Of a DNA stretch of 64,000 nucleotides, positions 9,544 to 18,172 are shown piece by piece. The notes under the pieces are model-generated. The model was given only the letters and a program-made list of their open reading frames with translations, had not been told where the DNA came from and did no database searches. Each line of letters opens with the position of its first letter. Position 1 is the stretch's first letter. The stretch is from positions 4,815,793-4,879,792 of the forward strand of contig CM001633.1 in NCBI GenBank assembly GCA_000309945.1. Reading direction: 5' to 3'. The position numbers and the translations under genes are program-made. The DNA comes from Leptolyngbyaceae cyanobacterium JSC-12. GTDB taxonomy: Bacteria; Cyanobacteriota; Cyanobacteriia; Leptolyngbyales; Leptolyngbyaceae.

Positions 9544-10211
9544 CCTACAGATCCGATGAACCTCAAAGTCTTGCTCAGTTTGAACCGCAAGACAACACAT
9601 CAGAAGAACTGTCACCCGAATCAGCCCGGTGGTATGCTGTTCAGGTTGCATCTGGCTGTGAAAAACGGGTCAAGGCAAATATTGAACAGCGTATCCACAC
9701 CCTGGATGTCGCTGATAAAATCCTGCAAATCGAAATTCCCCAAACTCCTGCTGTCAAAATCCGTAAAGATGGTAGTCGGCAAAATACTGAAGAGAAAGTC
9801 TTTCCTGGCTATGTATTGATCCGTATGAAGCGCAATTGGGATGCGGATACTCAGGAGTGGAAATTAGATGACGAAGCTTGGCTGGTCGTAAAAAATACCC
9901 CCAATGTGATTAATTTTGTGGGTGCTGAGCAGCGTCGTCCTGGTCGTGGGCGAGGTCACGTAAAACCCATGCCCTTGAGTCCTGCTGAAGTCGAACGTAT
10001 CTTCAAGCAAGCTCAAGAGCAAGAGCCAGTCGTCAAAATTGACATGGCACCTGGCGATAAAATCCTGGTTCTCTCAGGTCCCTTCAAAGATTTTGAAGGT
10101 GAGGTGATTGAAGTAAGTCCAGAACGCAGCAAGCTGAAGGCGCTACTTTCAATTTTTGGTCGCGATACACCAGTGGAATTGGAATTTAATCAGGTACAGA
10201 AACAGAGTTAA
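9540..10211 (+). CDS. nusG: Transcription termination/antitermination factor NusG
   Basis: 223 residues. The NGN domain begins [21 protein letters not shown] and includes [13 protein letters not shown]; the C-terminal KOW domain contains [19 protein letters not shown]. It binds RNA polymerase and couples transcription to termination or translation. It overlaps secE by 4 nt and sits 2 nt before rplK. Confidence 0.96.
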   Translation: MTYRSDEPQSLAQFEPQDNTSEELSPESARWYAVQVASGCEKRVKANIEQRIHTLDVADKILQIEIPQTPAVKIRKDGSRQNTEEKVFPGYVLIRMKRNWDADTQEWKLDDEAWLVVKNTPNVINFVGAEQRRPGRGRGHVKPMPLSPAEVERIFKQAQEQEPVVKIDMAPGDKILVLSGPFKDFEGEVIEVSPERSKLKALLSIFGRDTPVELEFNQVQKQS

Positions 10212-10213
10212 CA

Positions 10214-10639
10214 ATGGCAAAGAAGGTTGTTGCAGTAATTAAGTTGGCGCTTCCAGCCGGAAAAGCCAACCCCGCGCCTCCTGTTGGTCCAGCATTGGGT
10301 CAGCACGGTGTGAATATCATGATGTTCTGTAAGGAATACAATGCTAAAACCTCTGACCAGGTTGGTATGGTAGTTCCTGTAGAAATCTCGGTTTATGAAG
10401 ACCGTAGCTTTACATTTGTTCTCAAAACCCCTCCAGCTTCGGTTCTTCTGCAAAAGGCAGCAGGAATTGATAAGGGATCGGGAGAACCTAACCGTAAAAA
10501 GGTTGGGGCGATTACTCGGGCACAATTGCGAGAAATTGCTCAAACTAAGATGCCCGATTTGAACGCCAACGATGTTGAAGCGGCGATGAAAATTATTGAA
10601 GGTACAGCTCGCAACATGGGCGTGACCATCAAAGACTAA
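10214..10639 (+). CDS. rplK: 50S ribosomal protein L11
   Basis: 141 residues, the standard L11 length. Typical sequence: [26 protein letters not shown] at the N-terminus (a Pro-rich site at the GTPase-associated centre) and the rRNA-binding C-terminal half with [20 protein letters not shown]. It begins 2 nt after the nusG stop, in the conserved order nusG-rplK-rplA. Confidence 0.97.
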   Translation: MAKKVVAVIKLALPAGKANPAPPVGPALGQHGVNIMMFCKEYNAKTSDQVGMVVPVEISVYEDRSFTFVLKTPPASVLLQKAAGIDKGSGEPNRKKVGAITRAQLREIAQTKMPDLNANDVEAAMKIIEGTARNMGVTIKD

Positions 10640-10694
10640 GCGTACACTTTAGCGGGGGAGAGGCAGTGCCTCGCTACGACCCCAGGAGTAATGA

Positions 10695-11408
10695 ATGGCA
10701 AAAGTATCAAAACGACTTAGAGAATTGCAGGCAAAAGTTGAAGATCGAGCCTACCCTCCGTTGGAGGCAGTTCAACTTTTAAAGGAAACCGCAACAGCGA
10801 AGTTTCCAGAATCGGCGGAGGCGCATATCCGGTTAGGGATTGATCCGAAGTACACTGACCAGCAGCTTCGAACAACAGTTGCATTACCCAAGGGAACAGG
10901 GCAATCTATTCGAGTTGCAGTCATTGCCAGAGGTGAAAAGGTGACTGAAGCAACTAACTCTGGTGCTGACATTGCTGGATCGGAAGAATTGATTGATGAA
11001 ATTCAAAAGGGCATGATGGATTTCGATCTGTTGATTGCGACTCCTGACATGATGCCCCAGGTTGCAAAGTTAGGGAAGTTGCTGGGTCCTCGTGGTTTGA
11101 TGCCATCTCCCAAAGGCGGTACGGTGACGTTTGACCTAGGACAGGCAATTTCTGAGTTTAAAGCTGGTAAAGTGGAGTTCCGTGCTGATCGAACCGGAAT
11201 TGTTCACGTTTTGTTTGGTAAGGCGTCTTTCTCAGCGGAAGATCTACTGGTCAACTTGAAGGCATTGCAAGAAACGATTGATCGTAACCGTCCGTCTGGT
11301 GCTAAGGGGCGTTATTGGCGGAGCGTTTATGTTTGTGCAACAATGGGTCCTTCGATTCAAGTTGATATCAACGGATTACGTGACCTGAAGCTTGGCGATG
11401 CTGCGTAA
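10695..11408 (+). CDS. rplA: 50S ribosomal protein L1
   Basis: 237 residues matching L1 from [22 protein letters not shown] through [16 protein letters not shown] to the rRNA-binding end. L1 forms the L1 stalk and is often the autogenous translational repressor of the L11 operon. A purine-rich GGAG lies 9-12 nt before the ATG. The next gene, rplJ, follows after a 238-nt leader. Confidence 0.97.
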   Translation: MAKVSKRLRELQAKVEDRAYPPLEAVQLLKETATAKFPESAEAHIRLGIDPKYTDQQLRTTVALPKGTGQSIRVAVIARGEKVTEATNSGADIAGSEELIDEIQKGMMDFDLLIATPDMMPQVAKLGKLLGPRGLMPSPKGGTVTFDLGQAISEFKAGKVEFRADRTGIVHVLFGKASFSAEDLLVNLKALQETIDRNRPSGAKGRYWRSVYVCATMGPSIQVDINGLRDLKLGDAA

Positions 11409-11555
11409 GTCAAGGAGTTTAGCAGTTTGAAAATTTCCCACAAATGAATCATGAAACCCTAGACAGCAGGTGCTTTTAGCTTAATAGCCTGCCGAGGTTT
11501 CCAAGGCTTCTTTTCATTGCTAGCTCTGTGTTGATGGCTGCTTGAAAGATGATGG

Positions 11556-11584
11556 AAAACCCCGGCAGTTTGTCCGGGGTTTTT
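11556..11584 (+). terminator. Attenuator/terminator hairpin in the L10 leader
   Basis: The GC-rich stem CCCCGG (11560-11565) pairs with CCGGGG (11574-11579), extended by AAAA/TTTT and followed by a T-run. It sits in the 238-nt gap between rplA and rplJ, where an L10(L12)4-binding leader is known in many bacteria. It may end part of the rplA transcripts or act as an autoregulatory attenuator for rplJL. The leader itself (about 11450-11630) shows further pairing potential such as TAGCTTAATAGCCTGC, but I cannot fold it reliably by eye. Confidence 0.75.
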
Positions 11585-11646
11585 GGTTGTCAGGGAAGAG
11601 TCTAAGTGTTGTTCTAGATAACCCAATTGAAGGAGGTGAGATAGGA

Positions 11647-12180
11647 ATGGGAAGAACGCTAGAAGACAAACAAGTGATGGTCAGTGAGCTGAAGGAGACG
11701 CTGAGTCAAAGTCAGCTAGCTGTTGTTATTGACTACAAAGGCTTATCTGTAGCTGAAATTACAGATCTGCGTAAGCGTCTGCTGCCTACGGGGGCTGTTT
11801 GCAAGGTGGCGAAAAACACTCTAATGCGAATTGCGGTTGAGGGCGATCCCAATTGGGAACCGATGACCAAGTTCCTGAAAGAGTCTTCGGCTTTTGTTCT
11901 GGTCAAGGATGATGTCGCAGGTGCGCTTAAGGCTTACCAGGACTTTCAAAAGGCTGCCAAGAAGACAGAACTGCGCGGCGGGGTGATGGAAGGTCGCGCC
12001 CTGACGCAGGATGAGGTGAAAGCGATCGCTGATCTGCCATCCAAAGAGCAACTTATGGCTCAAATCGCTGGAGCAATCAATGGTGTGGCAACCAAGCTGG
12101 CAGTTGGGATCAACCAGGTTCCAGCCTCTCTGGCTCGTGCAATTCAAGCGGTTGCCGACAAAGACAAAGAAGCAGCGTAA
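11647..12180 (+). CDS. rplJ: 50S ribosomal protein L10
   Basis: 177 residues from ATG 11647, which follows a near-perfect Shine-Dalgarno AGGAGGTGA (11631-11639). The open frame extends upstream to 11542, but that region is the leader with its terminator hairpin, so I reject the longer start. Sequence [19 protein letters not shown]...[16 protein letters not shown] is typical L10. L10 anchors the L7/L12 dimers on the ribosomal stalk and, with L12, usually represses its own leader. Confidence 0.96.
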   Translation: MGRTLEDKQVMVSELKETLSQSQLAVVIDYKGLSVAEITDLRKRLLPTGAVCKVAKNTLMRIAVEGDPNWEPMTKFLKESSAFVLVKDDVAGALKAYQDFQKAAKKTELRGGVMEGRALTQDEVKAIADLPSKEQLMAQIAGAINGVATKLAVGINQVPASLARAIQAVADKDKEAA

Positions 12181-12305
12181 TCCAGTGGTTCGTCCAGTAG
12201 TCTAGTCCACATTCAACACTGGGCAGGAACCGTCTGTTATTAGTTTGCGGCTTTCTAACACGGTACAAAATTCAGATTTGATTCATTTGATTCAAGGAGA
12301 TTCCT

Positions 12306-12704
12306 ATGTCTGCGGTTACTGATGAAATTCTCGAAAAGTTAAAAACTTTGAGCCTGCTAGAAGCTGCTGAGTTAGTTAAGCAGATTGAAGAGGCATTTGG
12401 CGTAAGTGCGGCGGCTCCGGCTGGCGGCATGATGATGATGGCTCCTGCGGCTGGCGGCGCAGCAGTGGCGGCTGAACCCGAAGAAGAAAAGACCGAATTT
12501 GATGTGGTTCTGGAAGAAGTTCCTGCCGATAAGAAGATTGCGGTTCTGAAAGTTGTTCGGACGTTGACTGGATTGGGTCTGAAAGAAGCGAAGGATTTGG
12601 TAGAAGCAGCTCCTAAGCCTGTCAAGGAGGCGATCGCTAAAGATGCTGCAGAAGATGCCAAGAAGCAGCTTGAAGAAGCTGGTGCAAAAGTTTCGGTCAA
12701 GTAA
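12306..12704 (+). CDS. rplL: 50S ribosomal protein L7/L12
   Basis: 132 residues: N-terminal dimerisation helices ([23 protein letters not shown]), an Ala/Gly/Met-rich hinge ([17 protein letters not shown]) and a C-terminal factor-binding domain ending [17 protein letters not shown] precedes the ATG. It follows rplJ by 125 nt and is followed by a strong terminator, closing the operon. Confidence 0.97.
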   Translation: MSAVTDEILEKLKTLSLLEAAELVKQIEEAFGVSAAAPAGGMMMMAPAAGGAAVAAEPEEEKTEFDVVLEEVPADKKIAVLKVVRTLTGLGLKEAKDLVEAAPKPVKEAIAKDAAEDAKKQLEEAGAKVSVK

Positions 12705-12778
12705 TAGTTAATAGTGGAGGCGAACAACCATTTGCCTTGACCAAATTACGTTTTTGTACTATTGTTTGCACTGACAGA

Positions 12779-12807
12779 AGGGACATGGGATCATGTCCCT
12801 TTTTTTG
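12779..12807 (+). terminator. Rho-independent terminator after rplL
   Basis: Perfect 9-bp stem AGGGACATG / CATGTCCCT (12779-12787 with 12792-12800), a 4-nt loop and a run of seven T. It lies 75 nt past the rplL stop and 36 nt short of the convergent ABC permease stop. Confidence 0.92.
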
Positions 12808-12835
12808 GAGGATTTTTAGAGGATCTTTGGGAAAT

Positions 12836-13975
12836 TTACCGTTGTAAGTTACGTGGGTCTAGGGCATCTCGCAAGCCATCCCCCAGCAGGTTAAAGGCTA
12901 ACACCGTGAAAATAATCAAAATTGCTGGAGACCAGATCAGCCAGGGTTGTAACACCAGAATCGAAGCGTTCGTTGCCAGAGATAACATATTTCCCCAGGA
13001 GGGGTCGGGTTGTTGAATACCTAGCCCAATCAAACTAAGAACTGACTCGGCAACAATAAAATCAGGAATTGCCAATGTCGCAGAAATAATAACAAAGGTG
13101 GCAGTTTGCGGCAGAACATGGCGCGTAATAATGTAGAGCGAACGCCCCCCCATCGCCCGTGATGCCTGGACAAACTCTCGTTCTTTAATCGATAACACCT
13201 CACCACGAATGACCCGCGCCAGACCTGCCCAACGAATGAAGGACGTAATCAAAATAATCAGTAAAAAGCGTTGAGCACTGGTAAGTCCAGGTGGGAGGAC
13301 GGCGGCCAGTGCCACCAGCAAATAAATGCTGGGAATCGTCATTAACACCTCTACCAAACGCATGAGGATGGTATCTGTCCAGCCGCCGAAGTAGCCAGAA
13401 ATTCCTCCCACCAGCATCCCAATAGGGAAAGATATGGCAATCCCCACTAGCCCAATGCTGAGACTAATGCGCCCACCAAATAACAGGCGGCTCAATTGGT
13501 CTCTTGCCTGATCATCAGTACCTAACAGATTCAATTTACCAGGACCGATAGTACCAAATAAGCGCAGAGTGCCTGGAATACCAGGGAAGAGTTCCACTTC
13601 TTCAAACTTTGGATTGGTGAATGAGAACTGAGTTGGGAGAGGCAATTTAATCTGCAACAGACGATACTCTGAGCCTTGCACAAACAAACGCAAGGGAGAG
13701 GGTTGGGTGAAATCGACAATGAGTTTGCGATTGCCAGTTTCTAAATCCACCGGACCTTGAGTGGTGGGATAAACATGGGGACCAATAAACTGCCCTGACT
13801 TTTGATCTCGCCAATAAACTTGGGTCGGTGGTAACAAAGCTCCGTCTGGCTGTGAGGCATAGGGATCGTAGGGAGCCACAAACTCCGCAGCAATCACCAA
13901 AATGTAGAAAATGAGTAAAATGACCGCACCAATGCGAGCAAGCGTATTGTTTTTCAGTCGTTTCCACCAATTCAT
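12836..13975 (-). CDS. ABC transporter permease, dipeptide/oligopeptide (DppC/OppC) type
   Basis: 379 residues. An N-terminal transmembrane helix (IGAVILLIFYILVIAAEFVAPYDPY, the OppC N-terminal motif) is followed by an unusually long periplasmic insert (about 45-165), then five helices of the BPD_transp_1 domain. The EAA loop to the ATPase is visible in VIRGEVLSIKEREFVQASRAMGG. The GTDDQARDQLSRLLFGGRISL stretch is a DppC hallmark. No substrate-binding, ATPase or partner permease gene is adjacent, so its transporter must be assembled from genes elsewhere, as is common in cyanobacteria. Confidence 0.88.
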   Translation of the reverse strand: MNWWKRLKNNTLARIGAVILLIFYILVIAAEFVAPYDPYASQPDGALLPPTQVYWRDQKSGQFIGPHVYPTTQGPVDLETGNRKLIVDFTQPSPLRLFVQGSEYRLLQIKLPLPTQFSFTNPKFEEVELFPGIPGTLRLFGTIGPGKLNLLGTDDQARDQLSRLLFGGRISLSIGLVGIAISFPIGMLVGGISGYFGGWTDTILMRLVEVLMTIPSIYLLVALAAVLPPGLTSAQRFLLIILITSFIRWAGLARVIRGEVLSIKEREFVQASRAMGGRSLYIITRHVLPQTATFVIISATLAIPDFIVAESVLSLIGLGIQQPDPSWGNMLSLATNASILVLQPWLIWSPAILIIFTVLAFNLLGDGLRDALDPRNLQR

Positions 13976-14052
13976 AGCAGCCGGATTATTCTAACGGAGT
14001 ATTCCAACTAGCATACCCGTTGAGTTCCACGATGGGTGTGTCAATCGTTAGC

Positions 14053-14895
14053 TTAGGCAGTTCCTTCAGGAACCTCATGTTCAACTACAAACACATTAGA
14101 ATACAAGTTCGCAATAATTTGTTTGCCCTGCTGGGTAAGTGAGAGATATTCCAGAGCGTGTTGAATGTAGGGATACACCCCCTGCCAGTAAAATTTGGGG
14201 TAATTTTTTCGTAAATCTCCAGGATGGCGATAGCCTAATACCTTATTTACCCCAGTCTCCTCAAATTCGTAAAATAACGCCCCAATTTTCTTCAAGTACC
14301 GTGGATCACTTAGTTGCCCGATCAAATCAGAGGCACGGATCAAACCAGGGTAACTCCTCGTTTCTTGATGATCTTCAGCCGCTGGAACTGGAAATCGGGT
14401 GAGTTCAATATTGTGCTTAATCACCTCAGCATCAATCAGTTTGTGCCCACCAAAACGCTCGTCAATAAACAGCTTGGCGCGATCAACATGATAAGGAGTT
14501 AAGGACGCATCAGACGAGCCAGGAGGCAACGTCACCATGCCCCCATCCCGTCCTGTAGCATAAATTCCATCCCCGTCTTGACGGCAAACCCCTTTAACAT
14601 ACCCAATATCATGGCATACCAGAGAGATCACGTAATGCAGCCAATCATCACACGAAACGCCCCCTTCTCGAATATGCTTGCCTCGAAGAATTTCTTGCCC
14701 AACTAATGTTACTAAAATCGAGTGTTCGACATTGTGGTACAGGGCATCACTGTTCGCAATGTTTTCCATTGCCATTGCCCCAACCCAGCCAATGATATCT
14801 TCGTAGTCAGACTTCAACCCGCCGTAGGTGCGTCGATAGCCTTCCTTCAGCTTTTTAACAAAGTCTTCGATCAGCAGTTCAGTGGCGTTAAACAT
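14053..14895 (-). CDS. HD-domain metal-dependent phosphohydrolase
   Basis: 280 residues with an HD superfamily pattern: His in LYHNVEHSILVTLVG, the central HD doublet in VISLVCHDIGYVKG, and further His/Asp residues (VDRAKLFIDERF, VIKHNIELTR). Such domains hydrolyse phosphomonoesters or phosphodiesters, often of nucleotides. The closest relatives I recall are cyanobacterial Npun-type metal-dependent phosphohydrolases of unknown substrate. No signalling domain is attached. Confidence 0.75.
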   Translation of the reverse strand: MFNATELLIEDFVKKLKEGYRRTYGGLKSDYEDIIGWVGAMAMENIANSDALYHNVEHSILVTLVGQEILRGKHIREGGVSCDDWLHYVISLVCHDIGYVKGVCRQDGDGIYATGRDGGMVTLPPGSSDASLTPYHVDRAKLFIDERFGGHKLIDAEVIKHNIELTRFPVPAAEDHQETRSYPGLIRASDLIGQLSDPRYLKKIGALFYEFEETGVNKVLGYRHPGDLRKNYPKFYWQGVYPYIQHALEYLSLTQQGKQIIANLYSNVFVVEHEVPEGTA

Positions 14896-15081
14896 GCAGA
14901 TTGCTTTGGGGAATGCGATCGCAAACAGTTAAACACTTTCAACATACAGCCGAATTCAAAAATAGTCAGGGAATTTTAGGGCAACTCTCGCTGAAATGAG
15001 AAGTTATTCCTTGATACGGGAGATGAAATACAGGCTTTGCAGCATCCCGCACACAGACAAAACTGTTAGCACAAATCGTTG

Positions 15082-15570
15082 TCAGATATCCGCAAGTCTG
15101 ATCAATGCATCCTTAACCGTAGGAGGAAGCTGACGCATGATTTTACCTTTCTCACGATCAACTCCTACAAGGGTGACACGAGCAGTCGCAAACAGTTCTT
15201 TAGTGTCTACTGCCTGAATTTGGTAGTCCCAGTTAATTCGCACTCCTGCAACTCCCACCATTCGGGTTTTGACGTTAACCTGGGTGCCCATAGAAATCGG
15301 CTGATGATATCGAATCGCCAGTTCCACAACGGGTAAATCACACCCCGCTGCCACCAGATCTGCAAATGAAATACCAATACTGCGCAGGCACTCTACTCTC
15401 GCTTCCTCCATCCAGGCGATGTAAGAGCCATGCCAAACAATGCCAGCATAATCAGTGTGATGGGGATGCGCGGTAACCAGATAGTCAAACCAGGCTCCGG
15501 CGATCGCTTGCGTTGAACTTTGAAGCGCACTAGTGGGGGGAAGTTGAGAAATATCTGAATGATTCGTCAT
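15082..15570 (-). CDS. Acyl-CoA thioesterase, hotdog fold (4HBT/YbgC type)
   Basis: 162 residues of single hotdog fold. The 4-hydroxybenzoyl-CoA thioesterase motif is visible near residue 40 (TDYAGIVWHGSYIAWMEEAR), with the catalytic Asp in TDYAGIVWH and the Glu pair in the helix. Cyanobacterial members include the 1,4-dihydroxy-2-naphthoyl-CoA hydrolase of phylloquinone synthesis, but the motif alone does not fix the substrate. No menB/menF-type neighbours are present. The last HIP1-bearing codons lie near its N-terminus. Confidence 0.78.
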   Translation of the reverse strand: MTNHSDISQLPPTSALQSSTQAIAGAWFDYLVTAHPHHTDYAGIVWHGSYIAWMEEARVECLRSIGISFADLVAAGCDLPVVELAIRYHQPISMGTQVNVKTRMVGVAGVRINWDYQIQAVDTKELFATARVTLVGVDREKGKIMRQLPPTVKDALIRLADI

Positions 15571-16048
15571 GCTTCAATCAAGATCAGATCTGGAAAAGTA
15601 TTTTAATGCGGTTTTAGCACAATTAATTTTTACTTAAAAAGCATCATTCTAGAATGAAAAAAGTGCTCATAAACCAATCTCGCTTTATTCATAAATAAAA
15701 TTGAATAAACTCTATTCTTAACTATTCATCATTGCTTAAACCATTCCAAACTGAAGAAAAGCCAAAATTGTATTCCTGTAAACATCCCAGCATTGATTAA
15801 AAAATTTGAATCTTTGTTAAAAGATTCACCACTTCCATTGTGTGAAAAATTATGGACTTCAAAATGCGATAGATTGAGCAAGTTTAAGGATGGAGTTATT
15901 AATAGAAGAGCAGTCAGTTTATTTTGAGGTGGCATACTTTCAACAAACAAAGCGTCTCTAGCACTAGATTTTGGTATTACCTACCCATTCATACCAGCTA
16001 ACCATACGAAACAGCTACTAACTTGATTTTCATACACGAGGCAGCGCA
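15571..16048. other. AT-rich intergenic stretch upstream of the Usp gene
   Basis: About 480 bp, much richer in A+T than its surroundings. A 73-codon TTG-initiated minus-strand frame (15729-15950) has no recognisable content and poor start context; I do not call it. The region probably holds the divergent promoters of the thioesterase and Usp genes. Confidence 0.4.
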
Positions 16049-16900
16049 ATGATAGAAAAAATTCTCCTGGCAGACTCTGGTACCGGGCATTCCGAGGAAA
16101 TGTTGAAAGCCCTGATGGAAATTCCTTCAATTCAACGGGCGCAAGTAACAATTTTGCACGTCGTTCCCGATCAAATCACCACTGATTCTATGACGGAGAA
16201 ATGGGAAGAGGGGGGTAAGATTTTAGCGAATGCCATTCAAGCACTCAACCTGGATCCAAATCACGTGAGCGCAATGTTGCGGCAGGGTGATCCCAAAGAT
16301 GTGGTTTGCAAGGTGGCGGAGGAGATTGACACTGACCTGATTATTATGGGATCTCGAGGGTTAACCCGCATTATTTCAATTTTGGAAAACTCCGTGAGTC
16401 AATATGTTTTCCAGTTGTCGTCTCGCCCGATGCTGTTGGTGAAAGATGATATCTATGTGAAAAAAATTAAGCGGATTATGGTGGCGATTGACCAATCGGT
16501 TTCCGCCAAGAAGTGTCTAGATCTGGCACTGTTCTTATTGCGTGATATCAAAGGTGGACAGTTGACCCTGGTTCATGTCGATCCAACCATGTCAGTTAAG
16601 ACTGAGCCAAAGCATGGTGCAGAGGCTGAAAAAGACCCTGCACTGGCAGATGCGATTGCTCAAGCCAAAAAAGCTGGAGTTTCTTACCAATGTATTTCTG
16701 CAACTGGCAAGCCAGGTGAAATGATCTGCCGCTTGGCTGAAGAAAATCAGATTGATTTGTTAATGCTCGGGTCTCCTGACCGTCGCCCATCCATCGCCAA
16801 AGGTTTACCCGACCTGGATCGGCTTTTGGGCACCTCCCTTTCAGACTATGTGCGGGTTTATGCAACCTGCCCAGTTTTGCTAGCCCGGACTGCCGCTTAA
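16049..16900 (+). CDS. Universal stress protein, tandem UspA domains
   Basis: 283 residues made of two UspA domains (about 1-133 and 142-283). Each has the Rossmann-like ATP-binding region: domain 1 ends IIMGSRGLTRIISILENSVSQYV, domain 2 LLMLGSPDRRPSIAKGL...LLGTSLSDYV. Domain 1 shows the G-x2-G-type ATP loop more clearly than domain 2. GAGG precedes the ATG by about 8 nt. Monocistronic: an AT-rich leader upstream, a clear terminator downstream. Confidence 0.88.
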   Translation: MIEKILLADSGTGHSEEMLKALMEIPSIQRAQVTILHVVPDQITTDSMTEKWEEGGKILANAIQALNLDPNHVSAMLRQGDPKDVVCKVAEEIDTDLIIMGSRGLTRIISILENSVSQYVFQLSSRPMLLVKDDIYVKKIKRIMVAIDQSVSAKKCLDLALFLLRDIKGGQLTLVHVDPTMSVKTEPKHGAEAEKDPALADAIAQAKKAGVSYQCISATGKPGEMICRLAEENQIDLLMLGSPDRRPSIAKGLPDLDRLLGTSLSDYVRVYATCPVLLARTAA

Positions 16901-16927
16901 GTTCGGTAGCATTGAATGAATGGGTGT

Positions 16928-16961
16928 ATAGGGACGTTGAAGCCAGCGTCCCTATCGTTTT
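16928..16961 (+). terminator. Rho-independent terminator after the Usp gene
   Basis: Stem ATAGGGACG (16928-16936) pairs with CGTCCCTAT (16947-16955), 10-nt loop, followed by CGTTTTAG. It lies 28 nt beyond the stop codon. Confidence 0.85.
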
Positions 16962-17005
16962 AGAGTTCTTAGTTTGGTAATTCCAATCGAGGAAATGGTG
17001 GTATC

Positions 17006-18025
17006 GTGATGCTAATGAGCGATCTGGAGCGGTGCTACAAAGTTTTAGGGTTAAAGTCTGGCGCTTCCTTAGAGGAAATCAACCAGGCTTATAAAGATCT
17101 GGTTATGGTTTGGCATCCTGATCGAGTGGCGAATGCTGATCCTCGCTTGATTGCAGAAGCCCAAGAAAAAATGAAGGAGCTGAATCATGCGCGTGACCAA
17201 TTACGTGCTCATCGCTCCAAAACTCAAGCACGGACATCCCAGACGGTAAATGCATCACGTCGGCACTACTACCAGCCTTATCCTCGCCCTCATTACCATT
17301 ATCAAACCGCTAAACCATCCAATTCAGCGCAACAATCATCGCAACCGAAAGACCGATCACAGTCCAATTATCAATCCACGTCTCAACCTCCGCCCAGTCC
17401 TGATTACTACCGCAGCTACAGACAGCCTGCTAGTCAAGCATCTACGCAACCTGGAGAGACTAAAGAGCGATCGCAATCCAACTATCAACCTCCCAAAAGC
17501 TCTCAAGATCCCAAGGTCTATCAGGCTTACTATCGGGCAGCATCCCCTCATCAAGAACCATCCCCCTATGCCACTGGTTCTGCCCAAGCCTCAGTTTCCC
17601 CCCCAACTTCCCAACCCCCTCATCCACCCGGATATACGACTCCTTCTTGGAAATCCCCCTATCCGGATATGAGCGGTGCGGATTTGAGTCGAGCAGATTT
17701 GAGTGAAAAAGACCTTTCTAACCGGAATTTAAGCAACGCGAACTTGAGCCAAGCAAATTTGAGTGATGCTTTTTTGCACAAAGTCAATTTGAGTGGGGCG
17801 AATCTGCAACGGGCAAATCTCTTTCGTGCCAATCTGCTGCAAGCTAATTTAAGACAGGCAAATCTGCGAGAGGCAAACTTAATTGGTGCGGATCTTAGTG
17901 GTGCAGATCTTACAGGTGCTGACTTAAGTGGAGCTAAGGTTGGAACAGGCGATCGCATTATGGTTAAGCTAACTGGAGCCGTTCTGACGGGAGCAATTTT
18001 GCCAGATGGACGAGTGCACAGCTAA
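17006..18025 (+). CDS. J-domain / pentapeptide-repeat fusion protein
   Basis: 339 residues in three parts. Residues about 7-70 are a J domain (CYKVLGLKSGASLEEINQAYKDLVMVWHPDRV, with the HPD motif that stimulates DnaK ATPase). Residues about 75-220 are a Ser/Gln/Pro/Tyr-rich disordered linker. Residues about 223-335 are pentapeptide repeats of the A(D/N)LSx type forming a right-handed beta helix. The start is GTG 17006, ATG 17009 or ATG 17015 (MSDLERCY); GAGG is 13 nt before the first. It may recruit an Hsp70 to a target bound by the pentapeptide helix; the partner is unknown. Confidence 0.85.
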   Translation: MMLMSDLERCYKVLGLKSGASLEEINQAYKDLVMVWHPDRVANADPRLIAEAQEKMKELNHARDQLRAHRSKTQARTSQTVNASRRHYYQPYPRPHYHYQTAKPSNSAQQSSQPKDRSQSNYQSTSQPPPSPDYYRSYRQPASQASTQPGETKERSQSNYQPPKSSQDPKVYQAYYRAASPHQEPSPYATGSAQASVSPPTSQPPHPPGYTTPSWKSPYPDMSGADLSRADLSEKDLSNRNLSNANLSQANLSDAFLHKVNLSGANLQRANLFRANLLQANLRQANLREANLIGADLSGADLTGADLSGAKVGTGDRIMVKLTGAVLTGAILPDGRVHS

Positions 18026-18172
18026 TCTGCCAAAGTTAACCCGGAAAAACTGCGACTCCTGGGAACAGGATTAACCAGCAAAAACACTGACACGAGCACA
18101 ATCACACGGCATGAGGACAACCACAAGAGATTGCCCTCAACAAAGGTTTCCTAATTCTGCCTGGTTCGTTTC

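Noticed and set aside
11542-11646. 35-codon N-terminal extension of L10
   Set aside because: It spans the leader terminator, and the strong Shine-Dalgarno serves ATG 11647.
12272-12727. 151-codon frame antisense to rplL
   Set aside because: Shadow of the Ala/Glu-rich rplL gene; Ser/Ala-rich nonsense protein.
15729-15950. 73-codon minus-strand frame in the AT-rich gap
   Set aside because: TTG start, no ribosome-binding site, no recognisable content.
17659-17958. 99-codon antisense frame with regular Leu/Ala/Arg repeats
   Set aside because: It is the reverse reading of the pentapeptide repeats, not a repeat protein.
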